Positions 36,932 to 44,023 of a stretch of DNA of 44,023 nucleotides are shown one piece after another; positions within the stretch are counted from its first letter, which is position 1, and each line of letters starts with the position of its first letter. The stretch covers positions 1 to 44,023 of the forward strand of contig CACFKI010000006.1 of NCBI GenBank assembly GCA_902566785.1, written 5' to 3'. This DNA comes from an uncultured Pelagibacteraceae bacterium. Its GTDB lineage: Bacteria; Pseudomonadota; Alphaproteobacteria; Pelagibacterales; Pelagibacteraceae. A model generated the notes under the pieces. The model was not told where the DNA came from and made no database searches. It was given only the letters and a program-made list of their open reading frames with translations. Position numbers and translations under genes: made by a program.

Positions 36932-37824
36932 AAATTTATATTTTTTTTATCCTTGATAAACGAAGTTATATAATCTTTCAAACTTATTTTACCAAATCTT
37001 TTGTTAACTTTATTATTTAAATTCATACTAGTTAATGCTGAGGCAAATCGTTCGCCCTTTCTTGGTCTCAAAAACCTAATTTTTGTGTTAAATAACTTTG
37101 CTACCTGAATTATTGAGTAAGTCTCTTTGTGTGAAATACTATAATGTTCACAACGGTTTTTTTTCCATGCTTCATAACAGGTCAATATTGTATCATCAAT
37201 ATGAGTAAAACGTCTAGATTGAGATCCGGGTTTTACAATTGTTAAGGGCTTATTTTTTTCAAACTGTTTTTCAAAAATTCCTATGACAGTTGCCATGTCT
37301 CCAGTTCTTATATGCCCCTGTCCATATACATTATAAAAATATATTATTTCATATCTAAGTTTAAACCATTTTTTTAAATTTTCTAATAATTCTAAATTTT
37401 TTGATTTTGTGAAAGCATAAGGTGATAAATTTTTGTCACTCCCCTTCTGCCCAAGGCTGGCTGAGGTTGCTGAATAAATTAATCTAATTTTGTTTTCTAG
37501 ACAAAATTTAAAAACTGCCTTACTTCCTACTGAATTTGAATCAAAACATTTATCAAATTTTTTAAAACTTTGATAGATCCTAGAAAATTCACCGAAATGA
37601 AATATGCAATTTATTTTTGCTCTATAAGATTTTAAGATTTTATCAATATTTTTAGTATTTGATTTTATGTATTTAACATTTTTATTTTCAATATGATTAG
37701 ACTTGTAACCGCTAGAGTAATTATCAATACTAATTATTTTATAATTAGTTTTCTTAAGAAAATATCTTATTAAGTTAGAACCAACAAAACCTGCACCACC
37801 TGTTACTATGATAAAATTTTTCAT
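36928..37824 (-). CDS. NAD-dependent sugar-nucleotide epimerase/dehydratase
   Basis: Extended short-chain dehydrogenase (GalE-like) of 298 residues: Rossmann [19 protein letters not shown] at the N-terminus, SIDNYSSG, the catalytic S-x-Y-x3-K as SPYAFTKSK (about 130-138), and [20 protein letters not shown]. It most resembles UDP-glucose or UDP-GlcNAc 4-epimerases, but the substrate is open. An open extension to 37881 runs back into the 5S gene and is not real; the ATG at 37824 precedes the dinucleotide-binding motif properly. It starts only 12 bases after the 5S 3' end, without a Shine-Dalgarno. Part of the surface-sugar island. Confidence 0.88.
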   Translation of the reverse strand: MKNFIIVTGGAGFVGSNLIRYFLKKTNYKIISIDNYSSGYKSNHIENKNVKYIKSNTKNIDKILKSYRAKINCIFHFGEFSRIYQSFKKFDKCFDSNSVGSKAVFKFCLENKIRLIYSATSASLGQKGSDKNLSPYAFTKSKNLELLENLKKWFKLRYEIIYFYNVYGQGHIRTGDMATVIGIFEKQFEKNKPLTIVKPGSQSRRFTHIDDTILTCYEAWKKNRCEHYSISHKETYSIIQVAKLFNTKIRFLRPRKGERFASALTSMNLNNKVNKRFGKISLKDYITSFIKDKKNINL

Positions 37825-37836
37825 TAAATCGGAATA

Positions 37837-37952
37837 GCCTGGCAACGTCCTACTCTCCCATGTCTTAAGACAAAGTACCATCGGCGCAGAAAGGCTTGAC
37901 TTCCGAGTTCGGAATGGGATCGGGTATTACCCTTTCGCAATAATCACCAGGC
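37837..37952 (-). rRNA. rrf: 5S ribosomal RNA, separated from 16S-23S
   Basis: 116-base 5S gene on the minus strand. Terminal helix GCCTGG...CCAGGC closes the molecule. The conserved loop-B/C segment CCGATCCCATTCCGAACTCG and the helix IV/loop E part GATGGTAC and GGGAGAGTAGG are present. No 23S sequence lies on either side: glycosyltransferase genes lie upstream and an epimerase downstream. A detached 5S beyond hypervariable region 2 is the known SAR11 arrangement. Confidence 0.96.
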
Positions 37953-37957
37953 ACGTC

Positions 37958-37985
37958 TTTATACAATTTTAAAATTACTAATCAA
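37958..37985 (-). promoter_or_regulatory. Candidate promoter of the orphan 5S gene
   Basis: On the minus strand TTGATT (37980-37985), a 16-base spacer and TATAAA (37958-37963), followed after five bases by the mature 5S 5' end. Spacing and position suit direct 5S transcription, needed if the gene is far from the 16S-23S promoter. Both boxes are imperfect and the region is AT-rich. Confidence 0.5.
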
Positions 37986-38002
37986 GCTATATTTATATAA
38001 TA

Positions 38003-38689
38003 CTAAAATCTGTATTTTAATAATGTTTTTAATGCGATAAATCCATCTTTAAAATTTATTTTTTTTCCTTCAGAATAATCTCTGCCCTTATATGATATAG
38101 GTACTTCTTTAATTTTTTCATTTAGTAGAGATATTTTTGTAGTAACCTCAGGACAAAAACTAAATCCTTTTTCTTTAAGTTTGATTTTTTTAAAAATTTT
38201 TGTATCAAAAACTTTGTAACAAGTATGAGCATCAGTTAAATTCTGATTATTTAAAATATTTGAGATTATTGTTAAAATATGATTTGCAAAAACTCTAAAG
38301 ATAGAACTGAATTCATTTTCAAAATACCTATTTTTTCCTAAAACTCTAGATCCGTAAACTACTTTGTATTCTTTTTCTTTTATTGGCTTAACTAATTTAT
38401 TAAAATCTTTTGGAGAATATTCAAGATCAGCATCTTGGATTATTATTATATTTCCTTTAACAAACTTTTTAGCACTATTTATTGCTGCTCCTTTTCCATA
38501 ATTTCGATTGTGGAAAATAATTTTATCGATTTTTTTCTTTAATTTTTTTTTTAAAATTTCCCGAGTACCATCTGTAGAAAAATCATCAACAACAATTATC
38601 TGTTTTTTTAATTTTTGCTTATAAACCTTATCAATAATAATGTTAATTGTCTTAACTTCGTTATAACATGGAATTATTACAGTTATCAT
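38003..38689 (-). CDS. Glycosyltransferase family 2 (dolichol-phosphate-mannose-synthase-like)
   Basis: GT-A fold transferase of 228 residues: TVIIPCYNEVKTINIIIDKV at the N-terminus, VVDDFSTDGTREIL (about 34-47), the nucleotide-sugar/metal motif QDADLEYSP (about 85-93), VVYGSRVLGKNRYF, and a GFSFCPEVTTKISLL acceptor-side segment. There is no membrane anchor. Proteins of this type load a sugar onto a polyprenyl phosphate. The last gene before the 5S gene on this strand, with 50 bases between. Confidence 0.88.
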   Translation of the reverse strand: MITVIIPCYNEVKTINIIIDKVYKQKLKKQIIVVDDFSTDGTREILKKKLKKKIDKIIFHNRNYGKGAAINSAKKFVKGNIIIIQDADLEYSPKDFNKLVKPIKEKEYKVVYGSRVLGKNRYFENEFSSIFRVFANHILTIISNILNNQNLTDAHTCYKVFDTKIFKKIKLKEKGFSFCPEVTTKISLLNEKIKEVPISYKGRDYSEGKKINFKDGFIALKTLLKYRF

Positions 38690-38694
38690 TTAAT

Positions 38695-39630
38695 TTAAAA
38701 AAAATTTTTTTTATTTAAATCTTTCAAAGTTATTGTGATACCATCCTTTAAACTTGTTTTAGCTTTCCAGCCAAGAGAATTAGCAAGGTTTACATTTAAA
38801 AGTTTTCTTTTTATACCATCTGGCATATTCAAGTTTTTTTTAATTTTTAAATTTAAATTAAAAAATTTTATAAGATATTTTGCGTAACTCTCAATAGATA
38901 GATCTTTTCCAGTTCCAATATTTATTAATGTTTTTTTTGTTTTTCTATTCATAAAATAAATACATGCGTCAGCAATATCATCAACAAATATGATTTCTCT
39001 TTTTGGTTTTCCTGTGCCCCAAATTTCGATTTGTTTCTTTTTATATTTTTTTGCTAAATAAATTTTCTTAATTAAGGCTGCTATAAAATGAGAATTTTTA
39101 TTATCATAATTATCATTTGGACCATAAGAATTACATGGCATTAAACATTTATAATTAGTCTTATATTGCAAATTATAATTTTCACAAAGCTTTACTCCTG
39201 CAATTTTAGCAATAGCATATGGCTCATTGGTATATTCAAGTTTCCCTGTTAATAACATTTTTTCAGTTATAGGTTTTGATATATTTTTTGGATAAATACA
39301 ACTTGATCCAAAAAATATAAGATTTTTAATTTCACTCAGATATGATCCATGAATAATATTATTTTGAATAGTTAAATTTTCGTAAATAAATTTTGCTCTT
39401 TGAGTGTTATTTGCATGTATGCCTCCAACTCTTGCTGCGGCAACTATTACTACTTTGGGTTTATTTTTTTTTAAAAATTTAAAAACTTTTTCTTGATTTA
39501 ATAAATTTAACTTTGATTTATCAATTGTTAAAATATTTTTGAATCCAGCTTTTTTTAATTTTTTGAATATTGCTGAACCCAAGTGTCCCTTATGTCCCGC
39601 TAAAAATATTTTATGATTTTTACTGACCAT
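38695..39630 (-). CDS. fcl: GDP-L-fucose synthase
   Basis: Bifunctional epimerase-reductase converting GDP-4-keto-6-deoxymannose to GDP-L-fucose with NADPH (also wcaG). The 311-residue protein has FLAGHKGHLGSAIFKKL, VAAARVGGIHANNTQRAKFI (about 62-81), FGSSCIYPK (about 107-115), the YAIAK catalytic motif, and CNSYGPNDNYD. It overlaps gmd by 11 bases, the standard pathway pairing. Confidence 0.95.
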   Translation of the reverse strand: MVSKNHKIFLAGHKGHLGSAIFKKLKKAGFKNILTIDKSKLNLLNQEKVFKFLKKNKPKVVIVAAARVGGIHANNTQRAKFIYENLTIQNNIIHGSYLSEIKNLIFFGSSCIYPKNISKPITEKMLLTGKLEYTNEPYAIAKIAGVKLCENYNLQYKTNYKCLMPCNSYGPNDNYDNKNSHFIAALIKKIYLAKKYKKKQIEIWGTGKPKREIIFVDDIADACIYFMNRKTKKTLINIGTGKDLSIESYAKYLIKFFNLNLKIKKNLNMPDGIKRKLLNVNLANSLGWKAKTSLKDGITITLKDLNKKNFF

Positions 39631-40657
39631 TATTTTTTAATTCATAGTCAATCATTTCTTCAACTAATTGATTTAAATTTCTTTTTGGTCTCCATTTTAA
39701 TATTTTTTTTGCTTTTGAAAAATCACCTCTCAAATTATGTACTTCTAAAGGTCTTAAATATCTTTTATCAATTTGTATAATGCAATTATTATTTTGGTCA
39801 AAACCCTTTTCGTTCAATCCTTTGCCTCTCCATTTAATTTTTATTTTTAATTTGTTACAAACAATGTTTATAAATTGTTTAATTGTATATTGTTTATTTG
39901 TTGAAATAACAAAATCATTTGGTTTCTTCTGATTAAGCATTTTCCACATTGCCTCGACATAGTCACCAGCATGGCCCCAATCTCTTTTTGAATATAAATT
40001 TCCTAAATATAATTTTTTTTGTTTTTTTAATTTTATCTTTGTCAACCCTTTTACTATTTTTTTTGTTACAAATGTTTCACCTCTCAATGGACTTTCATGA
40101 TTAAATAAAATTCCATTGCATGCATAAATGCCATATGCATTTCTATAAATTCTAGTAATTGTATGAGCAAATACTTTGCCTGCCGCATAAGGACTTTGAG
40201 GATCAAATGGAGTATTTTCATTTTGAGATTTTTTTTGAGTCCCTCCAAACATTTCGGAAGTCCCAGCTTGATAAAACTTTATTTTTTTTTTATTTATACT
40301 TTTTATAGCATCTAAAATTCTTAAAGTACCAAGTCCATCTACGTTGCTTGTATATTCTGGTATAGTATATGAAACAGCTACATGTGATTGTGCAGCTAAA
40401 TTATATATTTCGTCAGGCATAATTTTTGAAATAAGAGATGAAACAGAAGAGCTATCTATCAAGTCTCCATAATGAAGAATAAATTTTCTATTTTTTAAAG
40501 ATGGATCCTCATATATATCTTCTAACCTAGAAGTATTAAACGAAGAAGATCTTCTTATTACGCCATGTACAATATATTTTTTGTTTAATAAAAACCTGGA
40601 AAGATAGGCTCCATCTTGGCCAGTGACTCCAAAAATTAAAGCTATTTTTTTTTTCAT
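39620..40657 (-). CDS. gmd: GDP-mannose 4,6-dehydratase
   Basis: Converts GDP-D-mannose to GDP-4-keto-6-deoxymannose. The 345-residue protein has GVTGQDGAYLSRFLLNKKY, the NADP-selective VIRRSSSFNTSRL, YNLAAQSHVAVSY (about 86-98), the catalytic YAAGK (about 156-160), NHESPLRGETFVTKKI and the C-terminal LRPLEVHNLRGD. First gene of the minus-strand set gmd-fcl-GT2. Both GDP-fucose steps are present, but the mannose-GDP-forming enzymes (manB/manC) are not in the window. Confidence 0.97.
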   Translation of the reverse strand: MKKKIALIFGVTGQDGAYLSRFLLNKKYIVHGVIRRSSSFNTSRLEDIYEDPSLKNRKFILHYGDLIDSSSVSSLISKIMPDEIYNLAAQSHVAVSYTIPEYTSNVDGLGTLRILDAIKSINKKKIKFYQAGTSEMFGGTQKKSQNENTPFDPQSPYAAGKVFAHTITRIYRNAYGIYACNGILFNHESPLRGETFVTKKIVKGLTKIKLKKQKKLYLGNLYSKRDWGHAGDYVEAMWKMLNQKKPNDFVISTNKQYTIKQFINIVCNKLKIKIKWRGKGLNEKGFDQNNNCIIQIDKRYLRPLEVHNLRGDFSKAKKILKWRPKRNLNQLVEEMIDYELKNNGQ

Positions 40658-40718
40658 TTTTTAGACTATATTTTAATATATTATATAACCCATATAGCAA
40701 TTATAAAATATTGAATTA

Positions 40719-40740
40719 AATACTTTTAGCTTAAAGTATT
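40719..40740. repeat. Inverted repeat in the divergent gmd/glycosyltransferase gap
   Basis: Perfect eight-base arms AATACTTT and AAAGTATT around TAGCTT, 15 bases before the plus-strand glycosyltransferase ATG in the 98-base divergent gap. No T run follows on either strand, so it does not look like a terminator; an operator or leader hairpin is possible, as is chance in AT-rich DNA. Confidence 0.45.
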
Positions 40741-40755
40741 ACTTTATATTTAAAA

Positions 40756-41562
40756 ATGGAAAATAATAAGATTTCAATCATTACAGTTGTCAAAAATGGT
40801 ATGCCGTTTTTAAAAACGTCGATCAAATCGTTTAGAATGCAAACTTATATTAATAAAGAATTAATTATAGTATTTGCTCCGTCTCAAGACGGAACTGAAG
40901 AATATTTGAACACAATTAATGATAAAAATATAATAGTTAAGAAAGACATAATTTCAAAAACTAAATTTGGATCTATTAACTTGGGTATTGGATTATCTAG
41001 TGGTAAATATTTTGGTTTACTTCATGCTGACGATGTTTTTTATGATGAAAATACATTAAAATATATTTCTAATGCTTTCAAAGAAAATATTAATTGTGTG
41101 TATGGAAATGTATTATTTGCAAATAAAAATAATTTAAAATCAATAAATAGAGTTTGGAAAAGTAAAAAATTTAAAAAAAATAATCTTAAATATGGTTGGA
41201 TGCCACCGCATACATCGCTTTTTTTAGAAAAAAATTTTTATTCCAACGAAAATAAAATGTACAATGAACTGTATCCTATATCTGGTGATTATTATTTTAT
41301 ACTTAAAATACTGAATGATAGTAAAATCAATACAAGTTTTATTGATAAATATATTACAATAATGAGAGATGGAGGTGATAGTACAAAATTAGTTAATATT
41401 TTACAAAAATTTAGAGAAGATATTAAAATTGCAAAAATATTTTATAATGGATACTTTATTTGTATAATTTTTAAAATTATTCAAAAGATTTTTCAGATAA
41501 AAATAGTTAATGAGAAGATTACAAGTGATTATTTAAGCAATTTAGAAAAAGAATTAAATTAA
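40756..41562 (+). CDS. Glycosyltransferase family 2 (WcaA-like)
   Basis: GT-A transferase, 268 residues: ISIITVVKNGMPFLKTSIKS, PSQDGTEEYL (about 43-52), GIGLSSGKYFGLLHADDVFY (about 76-95, with a HADD version of the metal motif), PPHTSLFLEK, and the acidic SGDYYFILKIL (about 175-185). The C-terminal ~60 residues are hydrophobic/basic and may associate with the membrane. It is the only plus-strand gene in the island, ending two bases from the convergent membrane protein gene. Donor and acceptor unknown. Confidence 0.88.
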   Translation: MENNKISIITVVKNGMPFLKTSIKSFRMQTYINKELIIVFAPSQDGTEEYLNTINDKNIIVKKDIISKTKFGSINLGIGLSSGKYFGLLHADDVFYDENTLKYISNAFKENINCVYGNVLFANKNNLKSINRVWKSKKFKKNNLKYGWMPPHTSLFLEKNFYSNENKMYNELYPISGDYYFILKILNDSKINTSFIDKYITIMRDGGDSTKLVNILQKFREDIKIAKIFYNGYFICIIFKIIQKIFQIKIVNEKITSDYLSNLEKELN

Positions 41563-41564
41563 CT

Positions 41565-43259
41565 TTAATTACTTACTTGGTTTATAAAAATATAATTATT
41601 CTTCTTGTATATATTAATACCTTTTCCAGAATCAATATGACAGATAAATGGGATAGACCAACAAAACTGATGCTGAGTTGAAATAATTTTTGAATCTGGG
41701 AAATTAACAGAATAATTTTCAATTTTTTTAGTTGAATATTCAACTTCTAAAATTTTAGGCCAAAAACCATCTCTATTTTCAAAACTATAAACTCTATTAA
41801 AATTTTTTGAAGCATTAAATATTAAGGATAAAAATAAAGTTATAATAATTCCTCTATTTAATATTAAATTGATTTTCAAAACATATTTTAAAATGAATAT
41901 TATAAAAAAGAATGAGAATACGAATAAATAAGGAATTCCAAATCTAATAACTGGGGATTTGATAAACCAAAAAAATAGACCTATTGTAGAAAATAAAAAA
42001 ATCGTTGATAATAATATAGTATTATTTTTTTTATCAAAAATATTATTCTTATAAGAATTCAAATATTTTAAATTAAAAATAAAAATAATAAAAAAAGGAA
42101 TTAGAAGAGCAGATATGTGTTCTATAAACTCTGTTTTATTTCTATTGAACCAAGTAGAAACCCAATTAAAATTTCTAAGATACTCTTCCTCAGTTAATGT
42201 TCCTGTATAATCCCTAACAGATTTGTTTACTGCTCCAGTTACCGCATTTATTGAATTGCTTATTTCAAATGTGTACCAATTTACATGTTTAAGACATGTA
42301 AATTCAAACATTGGTACAAAACATCCTGAATATATAAATTGTTGTATTATCCAAAATAAGAAAAAAATTGAACAAAACAAAAAAGATATTATTACAGATC
42401 TTTTTTTAATATTTTTAAGTTTTATTATAAATAAAGACGCAAATACTATTAAAGGAGCCATAAAAGTTGAAAGTTTTATAGTTATGGCCAAGGTTGAGAA
42501 CATTAATAATATTATAAAATATTTCTCTAATTTAAAATTATCGAAAGTTTCAGTTAATTTTAAAAAATAATAAAAAGATAATAATAAAAAAATATTTGCT
42601 GGAAAATCAAATCCATGAGCTGCAATTCTTGAGAACTTTATTATTATATAAAAAGATAAAGTAAGTAAAAAATATCTTGAAATACTGTATTGATCATTTT
42701 TACTAAAAGCTATTTCTAAAAATAAATATAATACGAAAAAAAATAATATTGGATTTGACATGTGTACACCATTAAGACCTAAAATTGGCAAATAAAATAT
42801 TGAGGAAAAATTTAACCAGGAAGAGTTCCATCCAAACTGTGGTTGCAAATTAGAGAGACCAAAAATTATTTTTTCAGAGATAATGTTTATTATGTATGGT
42901 AGATGATAGTAACCATAATCTTCATGAGGGTCATAGTTTAATGTCATCAAAAAAACTATAAATAGGGTAATTATTGAAATTAAATAATTTTTTTTTATAG
43001 AATTAAAAAAGAAGTTAGTATTTTTAAATAAACCTAAAAAAAGTAAAGATATAACAATTATTAAATTTATATTTGTATTTAATGGAAAAAAAAAGTGAAT
43101 CAGAAAAGATAGAAATGTTAAGAATGTTATACCTATTAATCCTATCTCTGAAAGTTTAAAAATATTTCTCTCTAAATGTAAAATATATCTTAAACAAAAC
43201 AATCCACTTGAGACTGACAAAGTAACAAAAAAAATTAATGAAAGGAAAATTTCTATCAT
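41565..43259 (-). CDS. Polytopic membrane protein of unknown function (possible GT-C glycosyltransferase)
   Basis: A 564-residue protein with about 11-13 membrane helices covering residues ~1-480 and a soluble tail (~490-564). After helix three to four there is an acidic/His loop, LNYDPHEDYGYYHLPYI (about 107-123), then GLSNLQPQFGWNSSWLNFSS. Another loop has TLTEEEYLRNFNWVSTW. The acidic loop and Trp/Tyr-rich periplasmic stretches recall lipid-linked-sugar GT-C transferases or the LIC_10190-type family, but no definite motif settles it. Context is a surface-glycan island. Confidence 0.75.
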   Translation of the reverse strand: MIEIFLSLIFFVTLSVSSGLFCLRYILHLERNIFKLSEIGLIGITFLTFLSFLIHFFFPLNTNINLIIVISLLFLGLFKNTNFFFNSIKKNYLISIITLFIVFLMTLNYDPHEDYGYYHLPYIINIISEKIIFGLSNLQPQFGWNSSWLNFSSIFYLPILGLNGVHMSNPILFFFVLYLFLEIAFSKNDQYSISRYFLLTLSFYIIIKFSRIAAHGFDFPANIFLLLSFYYFLKLTETFDNFKLEKYFIILLMFSTLAITIKLSTFMAPLIVFASLFIIKLKNIKKRSVIISFLFCSIFFLFWIIQQFIYSGCFVPMFEFTCLKHVNWYTFEISNSINAVTGAVNKSVRDYTGTLTEEEYLRNFNWVSTWFNRNKTEFIEHISALLIPFFIIFIFNLKYLNSYKNNIFDKKNNTILLSTIFLFSTIGLFFWFIKSPVIRFGIPYLFVFSFFFIIFILKYVLKINLILNRGIIITLFLSLIFNASKNFNRVYSFENRDGFWPKILEVEYSTKKIENYSVNFPDSKIISTQHQFCWSIPFICHIDSGKGINIYKKNNYIFINQVSN

Positions 43260-43269
43260 ATGTAATTAA

Positions 43270-44023
43270 TTATTTTTCTAAAGAAATAATTCCATTTTTT
43301 ACACTAAATAATTTATCACAATTTGATAAATTTTTTTTATTGTGAGAAACTAAAATTATTGTTTTTGATTTTTTTAAATTATAAATATTATTTATTATCA
43401 ATTGTTCATTTTTTTCATCTAATGCGTTTGTGGCTTCGTCAAAAATTAAAATCTCCCTAGAGCTATAATATAATCTTGCCAAAGCTATTCTTTGTCTTTG
43501 GCCTGATGAAATTTTTTTACTATTTAAACCAATTACAGTATTTAACTTATCCGGTAATTCTTCAATAAACTCATTTAAATTGGAAAATTTTAATGCTTCA
43601 TTTAATTTTTTATTATCATTAATATTGTCAGAGCCAAAAAAAATATTATTTTTAATTGTATCCTCTAACAAAAATGTATCTTGAGAAACAAAAGATATCA
43701 AATTTTGATATCTTCTAAAATCTTGAAGTGTTTCTATTTTTTTATCGTCTACATTAATTTCAAAATTTTTGGGCTTAATTAATAAACTTAATATATTTAA
43801 TAATGTTGTTTTACCTGATCCACTTTCTCCATATATCCCGATTATTTCATTTTTCAAAATTGTAAAATTGTTATTTTTAAATAATTTTTTCCTATCTTGA
43901 AACTGAAATTCTATATTTTTAAATTCTATTTTTTTTTCAAAATTTATTTTTTCTTTATTATTATTAAAGAAATATAATTCATCTTTTAAGTTCAAATCAT
44001 TTAAAATTATATTTACTGAGGGT
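43270..44023 (-). CDS. ABC exporter ATP-binding domain (C-terminal part of a longer gene)
   Basis: The nucleotide-binding half of an exporter-type ABC protein. Walker A GIYGESGSGKTTLLNIL, the Q-loop ISFVSQDTFLLEDTIKNNIF, signature ISSGQRQRIALARL, Walker B ILIFDEATNALDE and the H-loop LVSHN are all visible. The reading frame is open to the right edge (44023), so the gene is cut by the window. The missing N-terminal part probably holds the membrane domain, as in MsbA/PglK-type lipid-linked glycan flippases. The substrate is inferred from the island only. Confidence 0.88.
   Translation of the reverse strand, partial: PSVNIILNDLNLKDELYFFNNNKEKINFEKKIEFKNIEFQFQDRKKLFKNNNFTILKNEIIGIYGESGSGKTTLLNILSLLIKPKNFEINVDDKKIETLQDFRRYQNLISFVSQDTFLLEDTIKNNIFFGSDNINDNKKLNEALKFSNLNEFIEELPDKLNTVIGLNSKKISSGQRQRIALARLYYSSREILIFDEATNALDEKNEQLIINNIYNLKKSKTIILVSHNKKNLSNCDKLFSVKNGIISLEK

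Noticed and set aside
37825-37881. Upstream extension of the epimerase into the 5S gene
   Set aside because: The extra 19 residues are translated 5S rRNA and precede a normal Rossmann start; no coding meaning.
1-44023. Insertion sequences, integrases, CRISPR arrays, toxin-antitoxin or phage-defence genes
   Set aside because: None found in any frame; the only phage-like trace is the resolvase lineage.

Overview
The window is AT-rich (about 70% A+T by eye) and very tightly packed. Most genes abut or overlap by 1-20 bases, no gap exceeds 100 bases by much, and there is no transposase, integrase, CRISPR array or plasmid gene. Gene content and order are alphaproteobacterial: the yebC-resolvase-tolQRAB-pal-cpoB-tilS-ftsH-folP-glmM block, pntAA/AB/B, DUF4164-zapA, and DUF1013. 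A 5S rRNA gene detached from 16S/23S sits at the edge of a cell-surface sugar island. This is the layout known from the SAR11 clade (Pelagibacterales, 'Candidatus Pelagibacter'), where hypervariable region 2 lies between 23S and 5S. I assign the window to SAR11 with high confidence, from pattern knowledge rather than a search.

Layout. 44-9283: cofactor and isoprenoid genes (pdxH, aroC, dxs, ispA, xseB), the tRNA-modification gene tsaC, a two-gene ABC exporter, tRNA-Arg, rluD and the heat-shock sigma factor rpoH. 9286-25014: 18 genes all on the minus strand, running from DUF4164-zapA through fau, a YmdB-type phosphoesterase, yebC, a Holliday-junction resolvase and the Tol-Pal system to tilS, ftsH, folP, glmM, thiD and purA. 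25069-33294: a plus-strand run of central carbon metabolism (tkt, gap, pgk, class I fba), thiE, efp, suhB, rpmE, a DUF1013 regulator, rpsU and initiator tRNA. 33302-36931: transaldolase, the three-subunit transhydrogenase and ribosomal protein L36 on the minus strand. 36928 to the right edge: the surface island, with an epimerase, the 5S rRNA, two GT2 glycosyltransferases, gmd and fcl for GDP-fucose, a large polytopic membrane protein and the end of an ABC exporter.

How the genes fit together. tkt, tal, gap, pgk and fba supply the lower glycolytic/gluconeogenic and pentose-phosphate steps, and the transhydrogenase links NADH to NADPH. dxs and ispA supply isoprenoids and, with thiD and thiE, thiamine precursors. 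The tol genes, ftsH and glmM serve the envelope. The right-hand island makes GDP-L-fucose and other sugars and probably assembles and exports a surface glycan.

Most notable observations. (1) rpsU (S21) appears to start at AUU behind a perfect AGGAGG. An in-frame stop just upstream leaves no AUG, GUG or UUG alternative. (2) That gene ends two bases before the initiator tRNA gene, giving a compact translation-initiation module. (3) The ruvC position is held by a phage/chloroplast MOC1-type resolvase, and ruvA, ruvB and ybgC are missing from the locus. (4) The orphan 5S gene has its own candidate promoter and is followed after 12 bases by a sugar epimerase gene that overlaps the L36 gene.
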